Source: Laccaria trichodermophora (lineage: Eukaryota; Basidiomycota; Agaricomycetes; Agaricales; Hydnangiaceae). Taken from it: a DNA stretch of 64,000 nucleotides. Each line of letters starts with the position of its first letter. Position 1 is the first letter of the stretch. The stretch lies in assembly GCA_018417955.1 (NCBI GenBank), contig JACTVC010000018.1, forward strand, positions 682,001 to 746,000. The letters run 5' to 3'. Below the pieces are notes generated by a model. That model was not told where the DNA came from. It searched no databases and saw only the letters and a list, made by a program, of their open reading frames with translations. The translations under genes and the position numbers were made by a program. Shown here in pieces: positions 10,740-22,561 of the stretch.

Positions 10740-11597
10740 TTTGCTGGATTTTCGGAGAGAGCGACAAGAGAGCGATGCAAGGAGAGGATTGGAGCTGTGC
10801 CCTCGTCGGCTTCTACGAGTCAGACACGCGGTTATTTCGCGTAGCGCTCACGGGTGACTCTCGCGCCGTTCTTGGTCGAGAAAACGCCTCGAAGAAGGGG
10901 AAGGAGACGTACTCTCTCAAGACCAGAACGCTCATAACCCAGCTGAAGAAGCGCGCATGTCCGCTCTGCATCCCAGTGAGAAGATCATGGACAACGGACG
11001 CGTTCTTGGTTGGGGGATGTCCCGTGCTTTTGGAGACGCCGCGTACAAATGGAGCCGCGAAATCCAACAACGGCTTGCTGAGGAGTTTTTGGGGGATAGG
11101 GTGCGTGAGAACGTCAAGACGCCTCCATACTTTACTGCTGAGCCGGAGATCACGACGACGGAAGTACAGCCGGGGGATTTTGTGGTTCTTGCGACGGATG
11201 GACAGTGGGATTGTTTGACGAATGAGGTGGTGGGGTTGGTGGGTATTTGGTTGAATTGTCGGAAGGTGTCGAGTGCGGAGAAGAAGAGTGGTGATGGGAA
11301 GGTGCGGGAGAGGGAAAAGCTGCCTGTGAAGCTGGAAGAGGACAAGACGGTCATGTACCGGTGGTGGCGCGCCAAGAAGAGGTTCATCGACGTTGATAAT
11401 AATGTTGTAGTGCACCTGGTGAGGAACGCACTGGGGGGTGCGGATCGGGATTTGACGACTGCGTTGCTTTACTTGGAGCCCCCTCATTCACGGAGATATA
11501 GGTGTGTGCTATGTGCTTCATGGATTATATACAACGCTGATGAGAGATATGTTCTGTAAGGGATGATATTAGCGTGCAAGTCGTGCTGTTCCAATGA
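10740..11597 (+). pseudogene. PP2C-type phosphatase (pyruvate dehydrogenase phosphatase-like), 5'-truncated and frameshifted
   Basis: Reads SCALVGFYESDTRLFRVALTGD then SRAVLGR in one frame. Near 10905-10912 it shifts to another frame: LSQDQNAHNPAEEARM, GRVLGWGMSRAFGDAAYKW, VKTPPYFTAEPEITTTEV, GDFVVLATDGQWDCL, and NNVVVHLVRNALGGADRDLT. A final intron (11503-11560) joins RRYR to DDISVQVVLFQ and a TGA at 11595-11597. These are PP2C motifs around the metal-binding Asp residues (TGDSRAV, DGQWD, and the final DD). The arrangement matches fungal mitochondrial pyruvate dehydrogenase phosphatases, which dephosphorylate the E1 subunit. The N-terminal catalytic segment with the first metal-binding Asp is not visible. 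The frameshift and missing 5' end suggest a pseudogene; an assembly error is the alternative. Confidence 0.8.
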
Positions 11598-12342
11598 TCT
11601 CTCTCTTTTAGATGTCAAATGCCCTTGAGACAACTCTCTAGGATTAATTATACATGCGGAACTCACGTTATAGAGGGACATAGCGCCGAATATCGAAGTA
11701 TTACCCTTCTTTGGTACCACACCTCCACCCTCCACCAACCTCTGTTTTGTAGTAGACTACGATTGTGTCTGGCACCCTGCGAATACTCATTACCCGATGA
11801 CTTGAATGTAGAAGCAGGATACATCATTGGAAGCTAAGTTACAGAAGCTGGCAATGGAACCTGAAGCTTGAAGTATCGTTCCCCACTGGCAGGTTTCTAC
11901 CAAGTTTCTACATGCAAATAAATCCCCCCCCCTCATCTTGAATTTCCATTTACTCCCCAGTGCTAACTTAGTTCAGCTTGGACAGAGATATGTCTAAAGG
12001 TAGCATATGTTTTTCAACTTCTATCTCTTACTGCTTATTAGCCTCCTTCCGTTTTGTGGCGGCACCTTTATAACATAAACAATTGCAAGTGGATTATGCT
12101 GTATACGCACTAGTGAATTGTACGTCCTCCATACGTGCTAACCTAGCATTCAGTGCCTCCAACGTACAATGTGAGAGTCAAGATTACTTCCATCCAAAAG
12201 TCCATTCTATCAGACAGTTCATGGTACTGATTCCATGTTCGGATAATAACGAAGATGCAATTCGCATAAAATCCCTAATGAATCAGCAAAATATTACATA
12301 TCATACAACAGAAAAAAGACCTGTGAGTTTCATTCCTTCAAT
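11598..12342. other. Intergenic, nothing recognised
   Basis: A/T-rich spacer between the PP2C fragment and the convergent C2-domain gene. Only short open frames without recognisable domains. Confidence 0.5.
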
Positions 12343-13921
12343 TTAAGTAAACATATCTTCCGGCCTCCTCGCCTCCTGCTGCCCAATTTCCGAAACATGC
12401 CTACTGAGCGTAACTTCCCCCTCTCTAACATGCGGCTCCAGCTCATCCGTCTTCACCCCCCTCCACTTGAGCGCATAAGCCCTACACGCCTCCCTACTCT
12501 CCACCAACCTCTCATCCTCCCTATCCATCGCAAACACCACCAACCCCGGAAAATTAAACTCAAACAACTCCTTCACCTCTGGAAGAAGCATCTTATCAGG
12601 CGCGTACGTCCCCGAATTATTGTCAATCACAAACTCCCACTTTACAGCGTCGTCAGGGGTAGAATCACTAAAGTTCCGCCACCCGCCTTCGGGGCGTGGA
12701 TGGAACTCCCCACTGTATCGGACGACTTCGGCGCAGTTGCTGTGCAGAGCGTGTTTGGATGCAAAGTCTACGAAGAAGGCTGCGCCTGTTTCGGAGAACC
12801 GGAACGAGTCGTCTTCGGCTGAGATGATGTATGTGTACACTGCTGGTTTCACCCTTTGTGCGTGTGGCCCCCCTCCTCCGCTGCCCACGCCGTCCTTGGA
12901 ACCGGTGTGCAGCAGCTCCATGACCCCGTTGATATCCTCGATTACACCAAAGGCATTGTCCGCAGTACGGGCATATAACACCCGATGGCCCGCTTGGATT
13001 CCGGACCGTACAGCGAGGGAGGCAGGGCCTGCTTGGAAGATACTCTGCGCGGCTTTGTATTTCCGGTTCCATGACTGAAAGTTGTCCCGGAAGAAGAGGG
13101 GAACGCCTTTGAGGAAGATCTTCCATGTTGAGTAGAGCCGCGCGTCGTTGAGGTTGGTGAGGCGGCCGACGGTGGGGGAGTAGTGTCGCGAGTAACGGAT
13201 GGGGCCGTCGAAGAGGTAGGGGAATTGGAGGCGGTGTTTGTCTTGTGAGGGAGTGCTTTCGATCTGTAGTTGGTTTTAATTTTTTTTCTCGTAAAATCAT
13301 GAGAAAAGGAATGGTCACCTTGATCCAAAATGTCCCCCTTGCAATCTTAAACACTGTTCCTTCTATCTCAACCTCCTTCGTCCCAGGAGTGACGCTCACG
13401 CTGAACTTGCCGAAGTAGTCATCCGTCACCCCCTCGTCTTTGTCCATCACCTCGACTTGGAGATTGGCTGTGCTGGGGACGTTCTTAACGCGCCATATCT
13501 CATTCTACACGGGGGATAGCGTCTTCTGCTTGACCGTAGACCTAAAAATTCACGTTAAGCATGCTGCTAGAGATAAATGAAATGACAGACACAAAAGACA
13601 GCTTTCCATCAAGATTTGCGACGAAATATGGATCCGCGCTACCCACTACGTCCATCTTGGGCAGTCCCGACGCGCCGATGAACTGTTACATACATGATCG
13701 TTAGATCGACCTTTGAAAAGAACAAAGTCAATCACCTGGATCTGCAAATCGACGTAAGGAATTTCAAGGCCTTGAGCTGCGAGCGTCTGGTCAAGAGAGG
13801 GTCTCGTGGAGTGCGGGGAGACGGTGGTTCGAGCATGTTGAACTGCGCCCTCGATCTTGTCGACGATGTGTGAGAGGCTGAGAGGGTTTCTGGTTCCGGG
13901 CATGACGGTAAGAATTCCCAC
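12343..13921 (-). pseudogene. C2-domain protein with an in-frame stop at a conserved Trp
   Basis: Exons joined from 13921 give an N-terminal stretch beginning MGILTVMPG, then a C2 domain: VDLQIQ, FIGASGLPKMDVVGSADPYF, LDGKLSF, KQKTLSPV, NEIWRVKNVPSTANLQVEV, MDKDEGVTDDYFGKFSV. C2 domains bind lipid, often with Ca2+. The usual acidic loop residues are present (KMD..GSADPY and MDKDEGVTDD). A long C-terminal region of unknown function follows (FPYLFDGPIRYSRHYSP, then LYARTADNAFGVIEDINGV), ending at 12343. At 13505-13507 the frame has TAG where C2 domains have Trp (SPVWNE), one base away from TGG. Every other exon and splice site looks sound, so the break is recent, polymorphic or a sequencing error. 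Without it the gene would be ordinary. Confidence 0.75.
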
Positions 13922-14694
13922 TCCAATGTTAATTGGAAACTTGGAACTTTGGGTGGTAGCTAGATGTTTTATCCAGGCTTTATCGCCACCCTCTTTGTTC
14001 CTCTTGCAGGTATTTGCGGAGGGAGCAAGGAGGGAGTTTTGAGATAAGCGTTGTCGTCATCAGGCTTGGCATCTCGGGTGATGCTTTTAGAAGCAGTCGT
14101 GACTGTGTCAGTGTGCGCTTCGGATCGTCTGGAAGAATGGACTGGTAATCTTAACTCTCACATTATTGTATGTTGGAACGACTGGCTCGATGAGCATGTA
14201 TTGGAGGACGTTCAACTCAGTAGTGCATATGCAGCACCATCCATTTGCAATTGTTGATGTTAGAGGGTACTAGTAGAGCTCGCCTAGCCTGCAAACAAAA
14301 GTGTGATAATAAGCAGTAAGGGACAGAAGCAAGACAGAAGTTAAAGAACATGACTTCCGGTCTATAATTTCGAGTTCGAACAGTGAATGGACTCAACAAG
14401 CAATAGCACGCTCTGTACCCATTCACTAGTACTAGTGCGCAACAGAACAATTGAACCTAAATATGTAGATGTTGTACCGATAATAAGTAAGTAGTATGAT
14501 GGTTGGTTTGATACGTACACACGAAATGTATATTCAGAAAATCGACATGAGTAGCTCGAGGTCAGTAATTAGTAAAAGTACACGAAAGAAGAAAAAGAAA
14601 AAGAAAACATCAGAAAAAAAAGCAAAAACAAATGAAATCCGCTGCGTATATCACCATGGGTTGTTCTTCCCCCAGCTTTCACAAGCAAGGCTCG
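13922..14694. other. Intergenic, nothing recognised
   Basis: Region between the C2 gene start and the 3' end of the next minus-strand gene. It contains an A-rich run near 14580-14630 but no convincing gene. Confidence 0.45.
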
Positions 14695-16707
14695 TCAGAG
14701 CGCAGGCAGAAGATCCAAATCACCCGACCCCCCATCCATCCCCCACGACGGACTCCTCAACGCAGCCCAAGCACCATCATCCTCATCCCCATCCTCACCA
14801 TCCTCAACAGTCCTGGAAAGCGGCGACCTCATCAACCCATGTTCTCTCATCCTACCCCTCCCACCCACCGGCGACCTAGGCTCCCGCCTGCTAAAAATCA
14901 TCTTCGCAACAAGCTGCGGCACACTCGTAATCTTCGGCTTCTTCGACCTGCGCGGTGGGGACGAATGGGGTGTAGACGGTGATGGGGAAGGTGGTGATCG
15001 CGCTTCCTCGTCGTCGTTCCCACTACTCCTCCGAATGTTCTTGGTGCTACTGCTGCTACTCCCGTTGAGCTTGAGCCGTAAGAGCGCAGCTACCTCCCTC
15101 CCCCGTTCCTTCTCCCTTCTTGCTGCCCTCCTCGCTTCTGATGCAGCAGGGATAAATCCATCTTCCTCAATAATGTTGAGTTCCCGCTGACGCGCGGCCC
15201 GTTCAGCTGCTTGTGCTCTCCTCCTTAAATCATGTAATTTCTGCAAATCAGGGTCCGGATATTCCGCCAACAACGCCGGATCCAGGTGAAAGTTTTCAGG
15301 GGACGGGGATCGCGGTGGCGGTACGTCATTCGGGTCATCAAGAAGTAACAAACTTCGAGAGGTTGGCGAAAGTGTCGCGGGCACGAAAAATGAGTTGGGG
15401 GCGAATGTAGGTCTGGAGGGACCTAGCTCCTCTGATAGGAGATCATCGTCTGTGTCTGCACCAGGCAGGGAGAGGACGGGAAGGCCAGGAGATGATGGCG
15501 AGACGCTCAGAGCGTCGTCGTCGGTGGGTAGAAGGGTGAATGACCGCATCGAAGGGGAAGAGGGAGAGCTGAGCTTCATGTCTTCGTCATCTATAGAGGG
15601 GAGATGTGGTATCGACGGGGAATTAGGATGTTGGAAGTAACCTATCCATGGTTCGCGAAAGACAAGATCGGAGTCGATTTCGTCAAGAATTGGTGGAGGC
15701 GTTGATGGGGAAATGGAAGGTGTGGAAAGAGGTGAGAGTGCAGTACTTGAATCTGCAGCTTTTGTGCTGTTATAGTCGTGATCGACTTGCATCGATTCCG
15801 GACTGGGATCATCCCAAATATCTGGGGGTTGCATGGGGTATGGATCGACCCCATTGGGTATGTCAAGGAGGGGCAGGAATGGGCGGTACGAGGGCCCTGC
15901 AATTTCACACTGATGATAGCGGAGCGGGGGTGACGACGTCAACGTAGATGGGGTATCGCGTAAGAGATAAGAATGCTCCGGAGACTCAGTGGGTTGCATG
16001 TGGGAAATGCTGTTGCTGTCCCACTCTGGAGAGAGAGGCGAGAGCAGAGGGTCTACGCCTTCTGATTTGAGGCACGAGGTGGTGGATTGGTATGAAGATG
16101 ATGATGCGGGATCGGTGCCGTCCAGCGAGTCTGCGCCAGACAATATAGGAGAGAGGCACTGCGCAGATAAAATGGGAGAGAGACATGAGGATGATGATGA
16201 CGCGGCATGCGTGACGTCGTGAAAAGCGTCGGTTGGTGGCAAGGCCAGGGTCGACGTAGGTTGCGTGGGGGGAGGCGAGAGTGGTGCCTGCGATTTGAGC
16301 GCTGTGTGGTGCATGACCAACGGGGAGTCGAGGAGACCACCATAACAAGTGGTTGAGGGAAATGACACGAGACCACAAGCTGGTTGGTCTGGCTTGGGAA
16401 GACTCCAAACGTACACCGAAGGCGGCGAAGATGATTCTCCCGCAGGAAGCGCAACGGGGTGCTGAAATTCCGTGGATGGTGGGGATGGGTAAATCAAACT
16501 TTTAGAGGGTAAAAAAATGTTGTCGTGGCAGTCGTAACCCATATTTTCACTGGTCAAAAACAGAGGGTCGAGGGGAGCGTTAGAGTCGGTCGTGATAGAA
16601 GTGGAGGAGCCTCCACAGCTGGGGAAATTGAGGGTGGATTGGCGAGAAAATTTCCCTGGTTGCTGGGAACCACCTGCATGGTCCCAAGCAACAGCAATTG
16701 GGGCCAT
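14695..16707 (-). CDS. Large Ser/Pro-rich low-complexity protein, function unknown
   Basis: A single uninterrupted frame. The first in-frame ATG (MAPIAVAWDHAGGSQQPG) is at 16707; the frame is open a little further upstream but lacks an ATG, so an extra 5' exon is possible. The 670 residues are rich in Ser, Pro and Asp, with repeats such as CLSPILSAQCLSPILS, and probably mostly disordered. Near the C-terminus lies a charged helical segment (DPDLQKLHDLRRRAQAAER, then SEARRAARREKERGREVAAL), then Ser-rich and basic sequence (RRSKKPKITSVPQLVAKMIF). No enzyme motif, signal peptide or membrane segment is visible. The basic C-terminus might direct it to the nucleus, but this is only inference. I do not recognise the family. 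Confidence 0.7.
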   Translation of the reverse strand: MAPIAVAWDHAGGSQQPGKFSRQSTLNFPSCGGSSTSITTDSNAPLDPLFLTSENMGYDCHDNIFLPSKSLIYPSPPSTEFQHPVALPAGESSSPPSVYVWSLPKPDQPACGLVSFPSTTCYGGLLDSPLVMHHTALKSQAPLSPPPTQPTSTLALPPTDAFHDVTHAASSSSSCLSPILSAQCLSPILSGADSLDGTDPASSSSYQSTTSCLKSEGVDPLLSPLSPEWDSNSISHMQPTESPEHSYLLRDTPSTLTSSPPLRYHQCEIAGPSYRPFLPLLDIPNGVDPYPMQPPDIWDDPSPESMQVDHDYNSTKAADSSTALSPLSTPSISPSTPPPILDEIDSDLVFREPWIGYFQHPNSPSIPHLPSIDDEDMKLSSPSSPSMRSFTLLPTDDDALSVSPSSPGLPVLSLPGADTDDDLLSEELGPSRPTFAPNSFFVPATLSPTSRSLLLLDDPNDVPPPRSPSPENFHLDPALLAEYPDPDLQKLHDLRRRAQAAERAARQRELNIIEEDGFIPAASEARRAARREKERGREVAALLRLKLNGSSSSSTKNIRRSSGNDDEEARSPPSPSPSTPHSSPPRRSKKPKITSVPQLVAKMIFSRREPRSPVGGRGRMREHGLMRSPLSRTVEDGEDGDEDDGAWAALRSPSWGMDGGSGDLDLLPAL

Positions 16708-18072
16708 TGAACCGTTGAAATCCTGTACAAAGCTGTTGAGCAACGAAGCGCTTGGAATGTGAAGTTTTCCATGCAGAAAACAAAGGCAGTTTGGGGGTCT
16801 AACTCACTACGATGTTGATATGGCTAGTGCAGTAAGCATTGTCCGTGAACATAAAATGGATCAGCGACGCCTTTCGTTGTCGAGAGGCTGGAGATGGTGC
16901 AGATGGTGTCGTGGTAGTAGGGTAGATCCACCGTCAGCCACAGACTTCATACAAGCATAACTTTCAACTCTTAGTCAGCAAACGGACCTCTGACACCACA
17001 CACCTCTTCACAGGGGCCAGGCAGCCTCGAGGCTAAACTCATGTCGTCTTATCCATCAAACAATTCCTGATTTCTTTCCAACTTGGAATAACAGCCTCTT
17101 CTGATGTTACCATTCCCTGAAAATTCACCACGCAATTAATTCTTCTTTTTCTCAAACACGGGTAACCGATGCGGTCTTCGCGAAACTTTTCGTCCAGAAG
17201 GAGGGGAGGAAGGAATGAAACGTTTTCTCCCATGCAATGACCGCAGTCGGTGATTCAGAAGTGGAGACCGCAGCTTTAAAAATACTCACTTCAACCCCGG
17301 TAAATCGTGGAACTGCTCACCGCCGACAACACGAACGGTGGGGCTATGCCTTGTCGCGGAGATACACATGCCGCACAAACAAGGCAATTGGGGGGAGTCC
17401 CCAACACATCACATTGGGTCGAACACAACCAAGCCATCTCCCAATCAGTTGCCTTGAGGGCCACTTTCCGCTTATCTGATTTTTAACTGATTTTAGTCTT
17501 GCCTGGATGTTGCAGTTTTTAGGAATGCCGAAATATCCCAGGGCATCCAACAATTGTCTACTTCATGCTCCGTTTAAAGCCGGACGCCTTCAAACCCATT
17601 CCGATTCGGAGGCGGAGGATCCTCGCAATGATCGCATCGATGAGCGGCTTTACACTCGGCTGCTCAAAATTAGACTCTATCCATCCAACGTCCGACGCGC
17701 AGGATTTATGTGCACCGACGGGTCGATATCGTAGAGGCGGCAGCTTGAGGCTGATGGACAAAACTGGATATGAGATCATGATCACTGGGTACTGGGTTCT
17801 GATCACACAAACATGTTCCTGACAGCAGCCCGTCATCCAAGCGTCTTTAGAACATGGCCTGCAATCTAGAAGGATTCTCAAAATGTCGTCACTAGGGATT
17901 TCGTGGCGACTGGGTATCAGTAGTGAGCGAGTACCAGGGGGCCAGAGGGTTCCTGAACACTTGGCACGTTCTAGCGGACCCGGTTGGGCGCTACTTACTT
18001 GGAGTCGTTGTCCTCTGATATCAGCAGAGTTATACATAACTCAGCGACCTTCATCTATTCCCTTTCAAATAA
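16708..18072. other. Intergenic, about 1.4 kb, nothing recognised
   Basis: Contains the upstream region of the Ser/Pro-rich gene and the downstream region of the MFS gene. Short open frames show no recognisable domains and no intron-linked continuity. Confidence 0.45.
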
Positions 18073-20242
18073 TCAATTATTTCCAACCGTCGAGTACCCA
18101 ATATCGATCCAGCGCCTCATCCGCTCGCCATTCCGGATAGTAAACCATAATAAACTACATACGCCACGCCAGGACAAGTCAACGTGGTTCATCTTCATCA
18201 TGGGGTCGCAAATAAAATGAAAAAAACGCACCCGAAGCCTAACCATACAAACAGGGCAGACAATGTGTTGGTCACCACCACGCCGTGGGTCTCCACCATA
18301 GGAAGGATCCCCGCGCTGAAAACGCCCATTAGAATGGATCTAAATCCGCTGAGGGGTGAGGGGTCGGAACGTCAGTTCAAAGCCGACGAAGATTACATAA
18401 AGGACAACCCAACTTGTTCGCAGCTATGCTTTCTGCACTTCGAGCATGCATGATGTCCACGACGTACGCCGCAGAGGGGCTCAGCACCGTATCAACCTGC
18501 CCAAATTAAACGAGACGTTTATCCCAAATTCGCAAATTGGCTTGTTATCTATATCAAAACTCGCACGCACCCCGATGCCATTAAAGAAAAGGCAGACCAA
18601 ATTGAGGACAAAACCCAATGTACCACCCACATACCTCAACAACAATCCTGATATCAGAACGGAGAGGGGAACAAAAAACAAGGCGCCGTATACAGCTGCT
18701 CGTAGGCGGTCTTCGGGGTACCATACCCCACCGCGTTTGGCACGCCACCGAACAACGATCCTGTCGGACATACGCCCAGCTAGAGGCGCTCCGACTGTCA
18801 ACGAAGAATGACTTAATTTGAGGAATGGTGACTATGTATATGTGAGTGGGACTGACTCAAATTTCCTAGCCCCGATGGCAAAAAGCATGCTCCGATGAGC
18901 GCTTCATTGGTTATTTTGTAACGCGCGCCCTTCAAGGTCACTGTTGTGAGTCTTAGGCTGTGCGCATAAATTAAGAATACTTACGATTGTGTATGCCAAC
19001 GGGACAAGCAGCACTGTCGAGAGAAATAAGGTTAACACAATTGTAGTAAGTATGTGAATTTGGGTGATCGCACCGTAACTAGAGAGCAAGACAGTGAGTC
19101 CTGTCATGGACTAATATACATATTTACCATAAAAATGGGGTGTCAAGCAATGAGAGAAGGCACAGATGAATAAGGACTTACAACCGCAAGGACGTTAGGA
19201 CTGCGGAGTAACCAGAGTGGAGCAAGTGGGTTAAGAATAACAGGTCTCCACGTCGGTCGTTTTACAGGATCAATCTTCTCCACTCCTCTCGTTCCAGGGT
19301 GGCTCGTCTCCGGAAAAAATAAAAATATCCAAACAAATGCAGCTAGACCCCAGACGCCCAGCGCAAGCTGCATAGTGCGCCATGATGAATAGTGCGCCGC
19401 GATCCCTGTCCCAAAAAATCGTATTTGATGGGCGAGTTCGAAGCGCTCAGTCGCTTACCTCCAGCCAAGGGCGCCAATGCAGGCCCGAGAAGAATAGCCT
19501 TTCGTCGATGGGAGTTGAGGGCGTTAAAACCGAGTCCGATGACAGATTGTACGGCATAAACTTACCGCAAAGAATATTCCCATCGCCGTACCACGCTCCT
19601 CGAGCTTGTAGATATCACCAATGACGCCCGCCCCTACAGCTAGCCCCGGGGATGCGCCTAACGCTTGTACAAAGCGCCATGCCATCAGTTGATTTATATT
19701 TATTGATGATGCGACCCCGACGGAGCCGATGGAAAGGAGTGGTAGACCCCATAAGTATATCGGTCTACGTCCGTCTGAGGGTGGAATATCGTAAGACGGG
19801 GGTTATGAAAAATTGATAAACGCTCACAGAAAGTTGAATAAGACGCGGCGGTGAGAGATCCGAGGGATGCGGCGAAGAAAAATAGACTGACGGCTAAACT
19901 GGAGATGTTGTCAGGTTTCTCGAGCTTCACCAAGCCGCCCATTGCACCAGATGAGTGCGGAACTGCGTTGACAGCTCACCTGACGATAGGACCTGTTGTA
20001 TGTAAGTCTTTTGCGATCTGAGGGATAGAAGGTATAAATGTTCCAGATATGAAAACTGAAGAAGGAAGGGAATGTCATTCTCTGACACCTTGTTGAGAAT
20101 GATATGCATAATACTCACAGGGTAGCAGACCACAGACAGAAACCATCGCGACGAGGCCGCGTTTCTGTACGGGTGTGAAGCGCTGATAGAGCGCTTCATG
20201 CTTGGAGGATAGCAAGGGTGTCTCTTCTGACTGAGTATCCAT
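18073..20242 (-). CDS. MFS transporter, DHA1 (drug:H+ antiporter) type
   Basis: A multi-exon membrane transporter. Exon 1 (MDTQSEETPLLSSKHEALYQ, ending VSVCGLLP) is followed through short introns by FISGTFIPSIPQIAKDL, LAVSLFFFAASLGSLTAASY, GRRPIYLWGLPLLSIGSVGV (the MFS loop 2-3 motif), NQLMAWRFVQALGASPGLAV and GDIYKLEERGTAMGIFFA. The second half has LLGPALAPLAGG, FVWIFLFFPETSHPGTRG, SMTGLTVLLSS, GARYKITNEALIGACFLPSG, APLAGRMSD, SAAYVVDIMHARSAE and a last exon ending DIGYSTVGNN before the TGA at 18073-18075. The order matches fungal DHA1 exporters that expel small molecules in exchange for protons at the plasma or vacuolar membrane. At least ten introns are inferred, and all splice sites read as canonical or near-canonical GT..AG. 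No inactivating lesion was seen. The substrate cannot be predicted. Confidence 0.88.
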
Positions 20243-22561
20243 GTTGCAATTGTGGGAAGGAAAGAAACTTGGTGTTGAGCGTGATAGTGTACTCGTATGC
20301 CAGTGATTTATCTCGCAATCCTGGCCCTGATTACGTTCGTCGTAGGGTTCCTGTTCTTATTCCAGCTAAATGCAAAACTCGGAGCCTGACACCTCCCGAA
20401 AATTTCTGGTGTCCGCCTCGCTTTGTGCAATTAACCGCATTTGGCACAAGTCTTGCACAAGTTCGTACCATTGTAACCTCGATTGGAGTGTGGAGCACCC
20501 CATTACATTACATAGACCCGAGTTGGCGGAGGACTTGCATCATTCGTGCCCGCTTCCTTCCTCAAATGGCTGTTTGCGCAAAGCCAGGCGGAGCAGTGAA
20601 GAAAAATTTCGGAGGTGTTTAGAGTTTTGCATTCAGCTGTCAAAAAGAGGTGAAAAATCAGAATTGATTTTTCATTTGAGGCCTCGTGTACAACTCCCAG
20701 GGTGCGGCCCGGCACAAAGATGACGTCTTTCAGAAATACTGAAACGAGCCTATGGCGGACTCTTGAGGTGAGAAAACACATACTTACAAGATGTAATGAA
20801 GGTACAAATCAAAAATTACATCTTCACATGATTCAAGTCAGATTATGGCAAAAAATTTATCATGATCTGTTAGTCGATAACGAGGAAGGGCACAGGAAAA
20901 TCTGCGTGCCATCTGCCAGTGCGGACACAGGTTGCGTGCCAGTTGCGAACCGAGAAGAAGTATCTGCGGTCACTTGCGTGCAGACCAATCCAGTTGCGTG
21001 CAAATTAAACCTAGCGAGCCGAGTATCCACGCAGATTTCTATATGCCCAACGAGGAAGGGGGAAAAATCAGTCTCCCGCAATCGGAAGTTCGGAGCCACA
21101 AAGCGGAATCAATGAGGGTCTCTTCGTTGACAAACTTCAAGGCGATGCTCTTCAAGTTTCAAAATTGCTATGTAGAAAAGACAGAGAGAACGCCATATAG
21201 TATGAGCGAAGCCAAGTTCTATTACCCAACTATTACCATTCATCTGTCATTGGAGTCGATACATTGAGAGCCCATATCAAGGAGCGTTTCTTCTCTTACT
21301 TGTGCGGAAGACAAGATTCGATGACACCTTGAATGGCTGTAAATTTGAAGGTCAGTCCCATGGGTTTTTGTGGTAGCGAATGACTCAATTGAGAAGCAGT
21401 TTCTGCATAAGTGCAGCCAGGAAAGATCGACCGCCCGTTCAAGGTTGACGAGACGTTCCACCATAACGCAATAAACCGCTGTGCATGGGGCTGACTGGAT
21501 TCGCAATAAAAAATCTCGCCGAATTATGCTTCCTCCATGTCCTATGTTCTGGTCGACGCGCCGTACTGGAAGCAACAGGTATGCCGGGAGCTTCAAATCG
21601 ATACCAAGGAGGGGAGGAATCGGCGAATAGGACAAACGAAGTTTTAAGCTTATAGAATAGCTGGTGCGCCCAGACGGAATATTTGGCGAAACCAAGAGGC
21701 TTTAACGACTTTTCAATATCTCGGGACATGGACAAAAGGCAGTGGATAGGCTGGGTAAGGAGATGCGGAAATAGGAAGCCTTGACAAAATAATTGCTGGA
21801 TATATGCGTCCGGAAATGGTACTAGAATATATGCGCTTAGAACGCGTAGAAAAGGCGCACAGATCGAAAATTACTCCTTTCGAGGGTTACTGAATGGAGC
21901 CTAGAATGAGCTCTAGTGATCTGTAATAAGGGTGCCGGTGAACTCAGCTGCTTGGGGAAACGGTCGTATCAGCATTATGCGTACCTGAGATAAACTGAGT
22001 GGCTGAGCCATAATAAGGACTAAGTGAAGGGGAAGTAACAAGGGGAGACAAATACCTTGGGTTTGTGGTAAGAACTTGAGAGACTCCGAGAACGCGTCGT
22101 CCAAAACGGAATATATAGAAACATCACGGTCACGTGATGCTCATTAGCCTGACCTGCAGGCAAAGAGTATAACAGTGATTGGCAGGATGAAACTCGGCGC
22201 CATCAGAATTTACTGAGCGGTTAATCCTGGAAAAACAGTGTCATAACGGAGACCGTCAACAGCCAAGTCCTTAGACGTCCTGAACCACAGGTATGATGAT
22301 CAAGGCTACACTCTGAGTCTCTGTGGAGCTTGGTAAGAATAGTCAGGCGAACGCATAACGGTATCCAGACCTTAACAATCTTCAACTGTTTCTATAAAGG
22401 TCGTCAGCGATATCGATGCTGAGAAGCAAATGCCTTATATACGAAACAGAAAATGCGAATTATTGATACAGCTCTAATTAGCGTGAAAGTTGTACAAGTC
22501 GAAAAACCGAAAGAAAAAAGAAACCACGACAAGCGGAACAAAGAAAACATTACGTTCATAG
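20243..22561. other. Intergenic, about 2.3 kb, no gene recognised
   Basis: At 20882-21060 a short segment is bracketed by direct copies of AACGAGGAAGGG and contains an inverted AAATCTGCGTG pair; it could be a small mobile element. Open frames on the minus strand near 21240-21735 have no domain that I recognise. Confidence 0.4.

Noticed and set aside
20882..21060. Small mobile element bracketed by AACGAGGAAGGG
   Set aside because: The direct repeats and the inverted AAATCTGCGTG pair are suggestive but short, and no second copy exists in the window to confirm the borders.
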